Source: Palsa-504 sp050698735 (GTDB taxonomy: Bacteria > Actinomycetota > Actinomycetes > Streptosporangiales > Streptosporangiaceae). Taken from it: a stretch of 6,222 nucleotides of DNA. The DNA is taken from contig JBOHCG010000479.1 in NCBI GenBank assembly GCA_050698735.1, forward strand, positions 1 through 6,222, read 5' to 3'. Of the stretch, positions 1-5,367 are shown in pieces. Under the pieces are notes generated by a model. That model saw nothing but the letters and a program-made list of their open reading frames with translations, did no database searches and was not told the DNA's origin. A program made the position numbers and the translations under genes. Position 1 is the stretch's first letter. Each line of letters begins with the position of its first letter.

Positions 1-513
1 ATATGTACGTGCGCGCGGGCTCCCGTGCCGCCAATTCCACGGACAGCCACGTACAGGCCCGTACAAGCTGGAAAAACCGCAGGCAGAAGCACCTCCGGCC
101 GGGTTCCCTCCGCCGCAAACAACCCGCGAGCACTACCGGGCCGGACTCCCCGTACGCCCGGCATGCCCAGGACAGCAAGCCCGTGCACCTGCCATCTACC
201 CCTGATGCGCACCCTCCATGTACTTCTCGCAGGCCCGCGCCACCGGGCAGCGCCGCGAACCATCCGGGACCCGCTCCACCAGACGCAAGCGTCACTACCA
301 CTGGCCGCTGCTGCCGCGTGCCTTGCCGCTGACATGACGCGGGCGTCTGACACCAGCCGGGCTCATCAGCTCATGCACTCTTTGGGGCCGGTCATCGGGG
401 CCTGATCGGCTAGATCCGGCGTTGCCGTGTATGCCGCAGCCGGGCTTCCTGGCCGGACCGGCTGGCAGAGGTTACCGGCGGCGAGGTCGGCGCCGACACC
501 AGCAGCCACCTGC
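1..513. other. Region with no supportable gene
   Basis: Two overlapping + strand open frames cover about 3-405, but their composition is low in hydrophobic core residues and rich in Pro, Arg, Thr and Ser. They show no recognisable motif and no convincing ribosome binding site. The minus strand has no long open frame here. GC-rich dyads occur, such as GCCGGACCGGC at 452-462 and an imperfect 8-bp inverted repeat at 387-394/403-410. They are of the size expected by chance in such DNA. A partial gene running off the left edge cannot be excluded. Confidence 0.5.
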
Positions 514-550
514 TTGACTTTGCATATCATGCGAAGTACTTATCGTGATA
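514..550 (+). promoter_or_regulatory. Sigma70-type promoter of the MNT/HEPN cassette, probably leaderless
   Basis: TTGACT at 514-519 is a good -35 hexamer. After 17 nt comes TACTTA at 537-542 (TACTTAT to 543) as the -10. The expected transcription start, 6-7 nt beyond the -10, falls at 549-550, exactly on the in-frame ATG at 550. This implies a leaderless mRNA, which is common in actinobacteria. The only other ATG nearby in this frame (529) lies upstream of the -10 and could not be on this transcript. The assignment is from sequence only. Confidence 0.6.
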
Positions 551-557
551 TGCAAAG
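518..557. promoter_or_regulatory. 40-bp near-perfect palindrome, likely operator
   Basis: The arms CTTTGCATATCA (518-529) and TGATATGCAAAG (546-557) are perfect 12-bp inverted repeats. The inner part is also symmetric around AGTACT, so 17 of 20 positions per half-site pair. The centre is between 537 and 538. The element is AT-rich in a GC-rich setting and spans the space between -35 and -10, the -10, and the first codons of the downstream gene. Any protein bound here would block the promoter. The N-terminal HTH of the adjacent MNT protein is the obvious candidate ligand, by inference. Confidence 0.8.
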
Positions 558-1140
558 AGGTGAGCCGCCACCACTCCTGCCGCTGCTGCGGTCACGGCTA
601 CAGGCCGACCTGCTGACACTAGTCCTCCTCAATCCAGGGAAGGAGTGGACGCTGAGCGAGCTTGCCTCGCGCATCCATTCCACGGTCTCATCAGCCCAGC
701 GTGAGGTCGCGCGTGCGGAAAGGGCGAGCGTCATCACTTCCCGGCGGGTCGGGAACGCTCGCCTGGTTACCGCTGCGCGGTCGCCCCTGACGGGCCCGCT
801 GACGGAACTGCTGCTGCGCTCATTCGGCCCCCGGCAGGTCCTTGCCGAAGAACTCGCCGGCGTGGCGGGAATCGAGGATGCGTACATCTTCGGTTCCTGG
901 GCGGCACGTTATGCAGGCCAGCAGGGCCGTCCCCCAGCAGACATAGACGTCCTGGTCATCGGGGCTCCTGACCGCGATTCCCTCGATGAAGCGGCACAGC
1001 GCGCAAGCGGGCGCCTTGACCGGGAAGTCAATGTGACCATCCGCTCGGCACAGTGGTGGCGGGCGGGAGATGACGGCTTCCACGCCGAGATCAGCAGGCG
1101 CCCGCTGGTACCGGTCTACGGGGAGAAGACCACGCGATGA
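550..1140 (+). CDS. Winged-helix/MNT nucleotidyltransferase, likely antitoxin of an MNT/HEPN pair
   Basis: This is a 196-aa protein if started at ATG 550, which matches the predicted transcription start; the same frame is open back to 427. Residues about 10-75 look like a winged helix of ArsR/MarR type (WTLSELASRI, a serine-rich recognition helix, then SRRVGNARLV as wing). Residues about 95-165 form a minimal nucleotidyltransferase domain: IFGSW at 113-117 is the hGS motif, and D131-I-D133 is the metal-binding DxD pair. The later strand reads REVNVTI, so the usual third carboxylate is either E159 or missing. In studied MNT/HEPN systems the MNT partner is the antitoxin and transfers AMP to the HEPN toxin. 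Here it overlaps the HEPN gene by ATGA, implying translational coupling. The fused HTH and the palindrome at its start suggest that it represses its own promoter. Fold assignment is firm; the antitoxin role is inferred from context. Confidence 0.82.
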   Translation: MQRGEPPPLLPLLRSRLQADLLTLVLLNPGKEWTLSELASRIHSTVSSAQREVARAERASVITSRRVGNARLVTAARSPLTGPLTELLLRSFGPRQVLAEELAGVAGIEDAYIFGSWAARYAGQQGRPPADIDVLVIGAPDRDSLDEAAQRASGRLDREVNVTIRSAQWWRAGDDGFHAEISRRPLVPVYGEKTTR

Positions 1141-1607
1141 CATGGGAGCCCGGCCGTGAACGCATCCAGCAGCTGATCGATGACGGCGAGATCGAACAGG
1201 TCACGCCAGACATCACGATCGCCCGCAACCTGCTGGCGGACGCGGGCCGCCATCTCCATACTGCGTCGGCCGCCAAGGCGGCCGGTGACATGTCCGGTGC
1301 CTACCAGTTGGCTTACGACGCCTTCCGCAAGAGCGCCGTCAGCCTGCTCGAAGCCCAGGGGCTACGAGCCACAAGCAAAGGCGGGCACATCGCCGTCCAG
1401 GAGGCGGTCACCGCCCAGTTCGGCACGGCCGTGCGCACCTTCCGTTCGTTCGGCAGAATCCGCCGGACACGGAATACCTTCGAATACCCGAGCAGCAGTG
1501 CTCCCGGCCCTGCAGCCGAAGACGTTGACGACGCCGTCAAGGTCGCCACCGAGGCAAACTCAGCCGCCGTGACAATCCTGGACCAGGAACTGCTCACCCC
1601 CTGGTAG
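1137..1607 (+). CDS. HEPN-domain protein, likely toxin or RNase partner of the MNT protein
   Basis: This is a 156-aa, largely helical protein. Its start overlaps the preceding stop as ATGA and is preceded by GGGGAGAAG (1120-1128), a good ribosome binding site at 8-nt spacing. Helices at about 25-50 and 53-75 include AYDAFRKSAVSLLEAQGLR-like HEPN helix 2. H84 follows in a KGGH turn, and the signature RIRRTRNTFEY sits at 107-117. Classical HEPN RNases carry R-x4-6-H, often followed by x-Y, the tyrosine being the AMPylation site in HepT-type toxins. Here the motif is RNxxEY with no histidine, as I recall for a group of actinobacterial HEPN proteins. It could therefore be an RNase toxin with altered chemistry, or a non-catalytic partner. 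The cassette arrangement supports a toxin-antitoxin or phage-defence role. Family assignment is good, activity unproven. Confidence 0.8.
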   Translation: MTWEPGRERIQQLIDDGEIEQVTPDITIARNLLADAGRHLHTASAAKAAGDMSGAYQLAYDAFRKSAVSLLEAQGLRATSKGGHIAVQEAVTAQFGTAVRTFRSFGRIRRTRNTFEYPSSSAPGPAAEDVDDAVKVATEANSAAVTILDQELLTPW

Positions 1608-2059
1608 CCGAGAACGGAGCCCGGCATCCGAGCCGATGCGCTGACACTGTGTGACGAGCCCGCCGACCCTCGTCCGCACGTAGCCGCATTCGTTATCTCA
1701 AGCCCGATTTTGGGTTGTGGGGTGCCAAAACTGTGCCATGGCTTTGACCTGCAACGCCGCTACCCGGCGCCATCCGCCTGCGGGCCGCCGAGGAGCGCCA
1801 TGGGATCCATCAGTTCATCGTGGGCACATGTCAAGGACGCGAAAGGCATGGCACCAGCGGCCCGATGGGCCTTTCCTGCAGCCAGGTCACCGCTCCCCTT
1901 CCGGGGTACCGTGGGCACAGCAGGGGCGCGCGCCCCTCATCCGCGGCGAGCCACGATCCGGCGCCCGCGCTCCCGCATAAGCTCGTGGCGGACACCAGCA
2001 AAGATCACGGAACGTGTCCGTGATCCGAGCCGAACTGAGGCAGTGTTCCCGACGGAAAG
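1608..2059. other. Non-coding or decayed region
   Basis: No frame here shows a recognisable protein. Open frames on the + strand from about 1710 and on the minus strand from 1887 lack domain-like composition and ribosome binding sites. Small dyads are present: TTTTGG/CCAAAA around 1709-1731, and GGCCC-GAT-GGGCC followed by TTT at 1859-1874. No terminator of real strength is seen directly after the HEPN gene. The stretch probably represents degraded sequence between two acquired modules. Confidence 0.5.
2003..2025. repeat. Perfect 9-bp inverted repeat
   Basis: GATCACGGA (2003-2011) and TCCGTGATC (2017-2025) are perfect inverted arms around a 5-nt loop, ACGTG. On the minus strand the hairpin is followed by TTTGCTG, so it could be a weak terminator for minus-strand transcription. 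Without a neighbouring intact gene it could equally be an operator. No function can be assigned. Confidence 0.6.
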
Positions 2060-2108
2060 CTAGACCATTGCGCGCCGCAGTCCGGAACATTCCTCCATAG
2101 TGGTCTAG
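2060..2108. repeat. 8-bp inverted repeat CTAGACCA/TGGTCTAG
   Basis: CTAGACCA (2060-2067) and TGGTCTAG (2101-2108) are perfect inverted arms 33 nt apart, and a smaller dyad GGAACATTCC sits between them (2084-2093). The right arm is part of the dre-like palindrome described separately. Two half-sites of the same operator is the simplest reading. A long-loop hairpin is less likely. Confidence 0.5.
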
Positions 2109-2114
2109 ACCTTT
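2099..2114. promoter_or_regulatory. dre-like operator (GntR/HutC-type, as for DasR)
   Basis: The core GGTCTAGACC (2102-2111) is a perfect 10-bp palindrome. The 16-bp site beginning AGTGG matches the DasR-responsive element consensus A(G/C)TGGTCTAGACCA(G/C)T at 14 of 16 positions. In Streptomyces such sites bind the GntR/HutC-family regulator DasR, which controls N-acetylglucosamine and chitin use. GntR/HutC repressors of conjugative plasmids have related operators. No intact gene starts next to it, so it is either an orphan remnant or serves something not recognised here. Confidence 0.5.
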
Positions 2115-2154
2115 ATGGCGAAATGTTCGCTCCATGTTTGCTCGGATGTCCTGG

Positions 2155-2347
2155 TACGACGCGATGAGCAGGATCACGTTCACCGGGAAGATCCAGCGCC
2201 ACGACAGGCCGCTGGTGATCACCCCGCTGAGAACGTGATGCGCCGGCCGAACCGGTCGGCGAGCGCGCCGGCGGTCAGCAGCAGCGCCGCGAGCGTGAGC
2301 GCGTAGGCGCCGATGACCCACTGCAGGTCCGGCAGCGGCGCAACACC
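2155..2347 (-). pseudogene. Remnant of a DHA2/EmrB-type MFS drug exporter
   Basis: Read right to left, about 40 codons (2347 to 2222) encode a segment with DLQWVIGAYALT, a hydrophobic helix, and LADRFGRR, which is MFS motif A after TM2. The frame then stops at 2219-2221. The other part continues in a different frame as GVITSGLSWRWIFPVNV (about 2222 to 2170), the segment that normally follows motif C near TM5-TM6 in 14-TM exporters. Roughly 75-80 residues of the usual protein are therefore missing at the 2221-2232 junction, with a frameshift. The sequence N-terminal to DLQWV and C-terminal to about ILLIAS is not MFS-like either. It is a dead fragment of a proton-coupled efflux pump. The family call rests on recognised motifs; the size of the deletion is inferred from family knowledge. 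Confidence 0.72.
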
Positions 2348-2350
2348 GGG

Positions 2351-2590
2351 ATGCACCCAGCCGCGCGGCCCGTATCTGCGGATGCAGCAGCGGACGCACC
2401 CGATGAGCTGGCCCGCCGCCGCCACTCCACGACCGGCGGCCTGCTGGACGCGGCCGGGCGGGCGTTTCCCGCTGCCGGGGCCGGCAATGTCCCGTCGCTG
2501 CGGGAGATCCAGCGCGCGATGCGCATCGGCCAGGGCAAGGCCCAGCAGGTCCAGGCTCACCTCGCCGGCCGTCCGGCAGACGCGGTATAG
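2351..2590 (+). pseudogene. C-terminal fragment of an HTH-like mobile-element protein
   Basis: A 79-codon frame ends 15 nt before the next gene. Residues about 30-70 read as a short helical domain containing SLREIQRAMRIGQGKAQQV, an HTH-like pattern. I associate this with the C-termini of DUF2637-like and transfer-type proteins of actinomycete plasmids and integrative elements. The first ATG (2351) has no good ribosome binding site, and the N-terminal 25 residues look like random Ala/Pro-rich sequence. The frame begins right where the MFS remnant on the other strand ends. I infer that the 5' part of the gene was lost in the recombination that brought in the MFS scrap. A short intact gene starting at 2351 is the alternative. 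Confidence 0.5.
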
Positions 2591-2605
2591 GCAAGGAGAA
2601 ACCAG

Positions 2606-2992
2606 ATGACATACGACGACAATGACAATGACGGCCGGTTTCCCGACGACAGCCGAGTCGAGGTCCGCTACCCCCGCACCCGGCAGGAAGAACACGGTGA
2701 CCGGGCGGCGTGGCCGTGGCTGCCCGGAAGCATCATGGAACAGTGCGGCCCGGACGAGTGGCAGGTGTGCGTCGAGGACCGCGACGTCGCCGTGCTCCAG
2801 GACGGGCGCCCCGCCCCGCGTAACACGGCATCCCGGAACCTGTACTACCCGCTGTGCTTCCGGGACTCCACCGAGATCCGCCGGCCCGCGCCGGCGGTGC
2901 CCAAGCCCAGCGTGCCGGCACCGCGCGTGGATGCCACCCCGGCCGTGCGCAGGACCACTGCGCCGACGGTGCGCAGGGGGCGGTCGCTGTGA
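2606..2992 (+). CDS. Conserved hypothetical small protein of an accessory operon
   Basis: This is a 128-aa protein with a very good ribosome binding site, AAGGAGAA (2593-2600), 5-6 nt before the ATG. The N-terminus is acidic (DDNDNDGRFPDD). Residues about 15-95 form one compact, probably beta-rich region with RVEVRYP, AWPWLPGSIMEQCGPDEWQVCVED, a VLQDG turn, and LYYPLCFRDSTEIRRP. The alternation of short strands and the P-W-L-P-G-x-I motif recall SH3- or Tudor-like folds, but that is a guess. The last 30 residues are Pro/Arg-rich and likely disordered. Similar proteins recur, to my memory, in actinomycete integrative elements without an assigned function. Its stop overlaps the next start (GTGA), so the two are co-translated. 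Confidence 0.8.
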   Translation: MTYDDNDNDGRFPDDSRVEVRYPRTRQEEHGDRAAWPWLPGSIMEQCGPDEWQVCVEDRDVAVLQDGRPAPRNTASRNLYYPLCFRDSTEIRRPAPAVPKPSVPAPRVDATPAVRRTTAPTVRRGRSL

Positions 2993-3411
2993 CCGGGAAC
3001 CCAGACCTGCCGCGATCGGATGCGGCCAGCAGTAGCCACAGCGGGCTGAACTACTACGGCGAACTCGTACGTCGCCCTTGGCAAGGCTGCCTCCCAGATG
3101 TCTATCGGCAGATCGGAGATCCTGGCGCGTTCTTCGCCGTGCTCGGCGAGGTGATCGCGCAGCGGATCGATGAACTCGCCGACTATCTGGCCGGTGACGA
3201 CCCGCCAGGCGAGGGTTACCTCGCCAAGGTCGCCCGGCTCACCGCCGCGCGGGACCGCGCCACGGGACGGGTACTCGGCGAGTACCTCCTCCTCCCGCAT
3301 GACGAGGACCGGCCGGTGATCGTGGATCGCGGCCACCCGTCGTGGGCGGAGGTCGATGCCGAGCAGCGGGAACGGCTCGGCGATCCGCTCACCGAGGAGG
3401 GCCGGCCGTGA
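2989..3411 (+). CDS. Conserved helical hypothetical protein, TnpV-like pattern
   Basis: This is a 140-aa protein started at GTG 2989, which overlaps the previous stop as GTGA and has AGGGGG (2975-2980) at 8-nt spacing. An upstream ATG at 2854 in the same frame lies wholly inside the preceding gene and is unlikely. After about 20 variable residues the protein reads LNYYGELVRRPW, LPDVYRQIGDPGAFFAVLGEVIAQRIDELADYL, then GEGYLAKVARLTAARDRATGRVLGEYLLLP. This is a predominantly alpha-helical pattern, with helices near 45-75 and 80-105, and a polar tail containing HPSWAEVDAEQRERL. The spacing resembles TnpV-type small proteins found on mobile elements, but the match is weak. The role is unknown. It sits between two other small genes in an overlapping operon. 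Confidence 0.78.
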   Translation: MTGNPDLPRSDAASSSHSGLNYYGELVRRPWQGCLPDVYRQIGDPGAFFAVLGEVIAQRIDELADYLAGDDPPGEGYLAKVARLTAARDRATGRVLGEYLLLPHDEDRPVIVDRGHPSWAEVDAEQRERLGDPLTEEGRP

Positions 3412-3599
3412 CCGCGAACGGCGCGGTGTCCTGGGTCGAGTACATAGCCAGCCTCGCCGCACTGTACGCCTGCCCCACCGCGATCGCTGTGGTCAGGCAC
3501 GCCCGGAACATCAAGCGGGTGCTGATCTTGAACTGCATCCCGATCGCCTGGCCAGCCGCGCTAGCCATGGCGTGCATGATGCCGCGCAAGGCTGACTGA
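3408..3599 (+). CDS. Superinfection-immunity-like small membrane protein
   Basis: This is a 63-aa protein started at GTG 3408, which overlaps the previous stop as GTGA and has GAGGAGG (3394-3400) at 7-nt spacing. Two hydrophobic segments (about 9-29 and 37-56) predict a two-pass membrane protein. The order ALYACPTAIAVVRHARN, then ILN and AWPAALAMAC, follows the T4 Imm-like superinfection-immunity family, where Y-x-x-PT-I-A and LN-x-F-L-GWT-x-IGW-x-x-AL are typical. The central GWT motif is shortened here by about four residues, so it is a divergent member or a related short family. Imm-type proteins block entry of DNA from a second phage, and related small proteins are carried by actinomycete integrative elements. 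The function here is inferred. Confidence 0.65.
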   Translation: MTANGAVSWVEYIASLAALYACPTAIAVVRHARNIKRVLILNCIPIAWPAALAMACMMPRKAD

Positions 3600-3630
3600 C
3601 CGGCGAGCCTGCCTGCCTCGCCGCTCCGGA

Positions 3631-3669
3631 CACTGACCCCGTCCCCGCCATATGGGAACGGGGTCAGTG
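3631..3669. terminator. Strong hairpin terminator after the + strand operon
   Basis: CACTGACCCCGT (3631-3642) and ACGGGGTCAGTG (3658-3669) form a perfect 12-bp stem. It is extended after one mismatch by three CCC/GGG pairs, leaving a 7-nt loop. It lies 31 nt after the stop at 3599. There is no T-tract, as is usual for actinobacterial terminators. Confidence 0.75.
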
Positions 3670-3794
3670 CTGCATGGGACGTTCCGGTTAACGGGACACC
3701 AACTCAGGACCGGTGTTGCGGGGGCCTGTCAGCAGGCCGCCGTGCGGAACCGGCACAGGGAGCACACCGACCTCACGTAATCGCCAAGCATCAT

Positions 3795-3832
3795 GACGAT
3801 GCCCCGGCACCTAGCGACACCGGGGCATCGTC
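3795..3832. terminator. Strong hairpin terminator after the minus-strand operon
   Basis: GACGATGCCCCGG (3795-3807) and CCGGGGCATCGTC (3820-3832) form a perfect 13-bp stem with a 12-nt loop. It lies 30 nt beyond the stop of the minus-strand gene at 3863. Together with the hairpin at 3631-3669 it separates two convergent transcription units. It may act in both directions. Confidence 0.75.
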
Positions 3833-3862
3833 CTCGACCCGCCGTGCTGAACCCGCCGGGAC

Positions 3863-4147
3863 TCAGGGCAACGGGGAGCCTGGTAAGCCGGTCGGCCCGG
3901 CCAGCGCTGCGTCTATCGCGCGGATCTGCGCCATGATCGGGTTACTTACTACCGATCCCGGCCTAGCCAGCGCGAGGCTGGCTTCAAGCTCTCGCCTGGC
4001 ACGCTGTAGCTCGCCGACCGTCAGCCCGCTCAGATCGTGATCACGCCGGACAACCTGGCCGTCACCGCGGAGAAGATGCCGGGACTGATGCGAGTCGAAC
4101 CATAGTTGGTCGTCGGTCGCGAAGCCGCACGGGCACTGGTGGATCAT
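3863..4147 (-). CDS. Small protein with a C2H2-like zinc finger
   Basis: This is a 94-aa protein. Its ATG overlaps the upstream gene's stop as ATGA (4144-4147); no clear ribosome binding site is present, so it probably depends on translational coupling. The N-terminus CPCGFATDDQLWFDSHQSRH (5-24) has the ligand spacing C-x-C-x(12)-H-x(3)-H, a C2H2-like finger rather than the classical C-x2-C form. Residues about 38-85 (LTVGELQRARRELEASLALARPGS, then an Ile/Ala-rich helix) form two helices, possibly a helical hairpin. The tail is Gly/Pro-rich. I recall similar actinomycete small proteins without known function. A nucleic-acid or protein-binding accessory factor is possible but not shown. Confidence 0.75.
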   Translation of the reverse strand: MIHQCPCGFATDDQLWFDSHQSRHLLRGDGQVVRRDHDLSGLTVGELQRARRELEASLALARPGSVVSNPIMAQIRAIDAALAGPTGLPGSPLP

Positions 4148-4329
4148 CGGCCGTTCGCGCCCGCGAGACGCTGCCGGTCTTCCTGCTCGGTGCTCAGATC
4201 TGCGTGCAAGGTGCTGATCTTGGTGTAGGTCATCCGGTCGATGTACGGCTCTAGCTTGAGCAACGTCTCGGTGGCGTCAAGAGCGCTGGTCAGCTCTGTG
4301 GTCGTCAGTTGAGCGTGAAGTCCTGGCAT
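4144..4329 (-). CDS. Small helical hypothetical protein
   Basis: This is a 61-aa protein if started at the ATG at 4329, which has GAGGA followed by 6 nt. An in-frame ATG at 4377 would add 16 residues and also has GAGGA, at 8 nt. I prefer 4329 because the extra N-terminus (TASRTGRHVPTRG) looks non-domain-like. The rest is helical: LTTTELTSALDATETLLKLEPYIDRMTY-like, then ISTLHADLSTEQEDRQRLAG. No catalytic motif is seen. Its stop overlaps the start of the zinc-finger-like gene downstream, so the two form a bicistron. Function not recognised. Confidence 0.68.
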   Translation of the reverse strand: MPGLHAQLTTTELTSALDATETLLKLEPYIDRMTYTKISTLHADLSTEQEDRQRLAGANGR

Positions 4330-4473
4330 GAAAAGTCCTCGGGTCGGTACGTGGCGTCCAGTTCGGGAGGCTGTCATACTGCTGGTCCTCGGTTACCCGC
4401 TGCCCCCCTGGCCTAGCTGGTGACCAAACGTCGTAGCAGCAGGCTGCCGCAGAGTGCCGTGAGCAGGGAAGAG

Positions 4474-4491
4474 GACTTGCGCTGACTTGCG
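4474..4491. repeat. Tandem GACTTGCG direct repeat with 10-bp period
   Basis: GACTTGCG occurs at 4474-4481 and 4484-4491, exactly one helical turn apart, just after the stop of the XRE regulator gene and upstream of the two small minus-strand genes. Same-face tandem half-sites are typical of operators. Two copies of 8 bp this close could also be chance. Confidence 0.4.
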
Positions 4492-4497
4492 AGAGAA

Positions 4498-5349
4498 TTA
4501 GCCCAAGGCGCTGATCGCGTCGCTGATGAGGGCGCGGGCCTTGGCACCGTAGACGGCAAGCGCGGTCAGTCGCTCAAATGCCCGCAGGTAGATCACCACT
4601 TCTCCGGGTGCTGTCACGGTCACCTGAGCGGATAGAAGCTCGACATGAACGCGGGCGTCATCGAACGCAGTGAACGCCTCGAGCGTCCACATGTCCCGCT
4701 GGCTCGCAGAGAATGGGATGATGCCAAGCCGGACGTTGGGCAGCGCGACGAGGTTCAGGACGTGGCCGAGCTGTCCGGCCATGACCTCCGCATCGCCGAT
4801 CCGGTATCGCAGGACGGACTCTTCGAGCAGCATCACGAACTGGTGGTTCACGCCGCGCAGTACGCGGTTACGTTCCATCCGTGCCCGGACGGCTGCTTCA
4901 ACATCGTCCGGCGTGCCCTGAAATGCGGTGATGGCGGACATCAGCGCGTTCGCGTAGGCAGGTGTCTGAATCAGGCCCGGCATTACCGTCGAAACGTAGA
5001 CCTTGAACAGTTGCGTCCGCTCGTACAGCGAACGGCGGGCGACCTGCTCGCGGCGCAGCCCGGTCCGGTGCATGCGCCGCCACTCGGTGTACATGGAATC
5101 CGCCGCGCGGGATGCAGCGATCAAGTCGACGGCATGATCCGGTACCCCGCACACCCGACACCAGATGCGAAGGTCGCTCTCGCTCGGCGCCTGCTTGGCG
5201 GATTCAATCCGGCTGGTCTTTGCCTCATGCCAGGCCGCCGCACCAGACAGGGCGCGGGCAGTCAGCCCAGCGTCAAGGCGCAGATCGCGCAGCCTGTCGG
5301 CAAGGTCCTGCCTAGCCCGCTGGACGGACGACGACGGAGAGATGGCCAT
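4498..5349 (-). CDS. XRE-family regulator with DUF5753 domain
   Basis: This is a 283-aa protein, the normal length of the family. Residues about 16-68 are a Cro/CI-type HTH (LADRLRDLRLDAGLTARAL, then WHEAKTSRIESAKQAPSESDL, the S-R-I-E signature). Residues about 95-280 are the DUF5753 domain, with the usual LFKVYVSTVMPGLIQTPAYANAL start, RMERNRVL, ALPNVRLGIIPF and the C-terminal helix around LTALAVYG. Such proteins are abundant in Streptomyces and relatives, including Scr1-type antitoxin-like regulators, and are usually encoded next to a small partner. Here the partner is the DUF6879-like gene, 18 nt upstream in the same direction. The start has only a weak AGG three bases before it, so coupling to the upstream stop is likely. 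Family assignment is firm; the target DNA is unknown. Confidence 0.93.
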   Translation of the reverse strand: MAISPSSSVQRARQDLADRLRDLRLDAGLTARALSGAAAWHEAKTSRIESAKQAPSESDLRIWCRVCGVPDHAVDLIAASRAADSMYTEWRRMHRTGLRREQVARRSLYERTQLFKVYVSTVMPGLIQTPAYANALMSAITAFQGTPDDVEAAVRARMERNRVLRGVNHQFVMLLEESVLRYRIGDAEVMAGQLGHVLNLVALPNVRLGIIPFSASQRDMWTLEAFTAFDDARVHVELLSAQVTVTAPGEVVIYLRAFERLTALAVYGAKARALISDAISALG

Positions 5350-5367
5350 TGCCTGATGTGGCTACTG

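Noticed and set aside
3..405. Two overlapping + strand open frames of 109 and 126 aa
   Set aside because: Their composition is rich in Pro, Arg and Thr and lacks hydrophobic segments or motifs, and neither has a good start signal. Such frames are common by chance in high-GC DNA.
366..530. 54-codon minus-strand frame starting inside the 40-bp palindrome, divergent from the MNT gene
   Set aside because: It has no ribosome binding site, no recognisable motif and mixed third-position composition. The ATG arises from the palindrome itself.
427..549. Upstream extension of the MNT gene to 427 or 529
   Set aside because: Both starts lie upstream of the predicted -10 and transcription start. The extension shows no domain-like sequence and would read through the operator.
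1859..1874. GGCCC-GAT-GGGCC-TTT as a terminator
   Set aside because: The stem is only 5 bp with a 3-nt loop and no gene ends nearby, so chance is likely in GC-rich DNA.
1887..2612. 241-aa minus-strand frame as one intact gene
   Set aside because: Only a short internal part resembles an MFS exporter and it continues from another frame. The rest is antisense or decayed sequence, so it is described as a pseudogene remnant.
2845..3462. 205-aa minus-strand frame
   Set aside because: It is antisense to the overlapping + strand operon, whose genes have ribosome binding sites and GTGA junctions.
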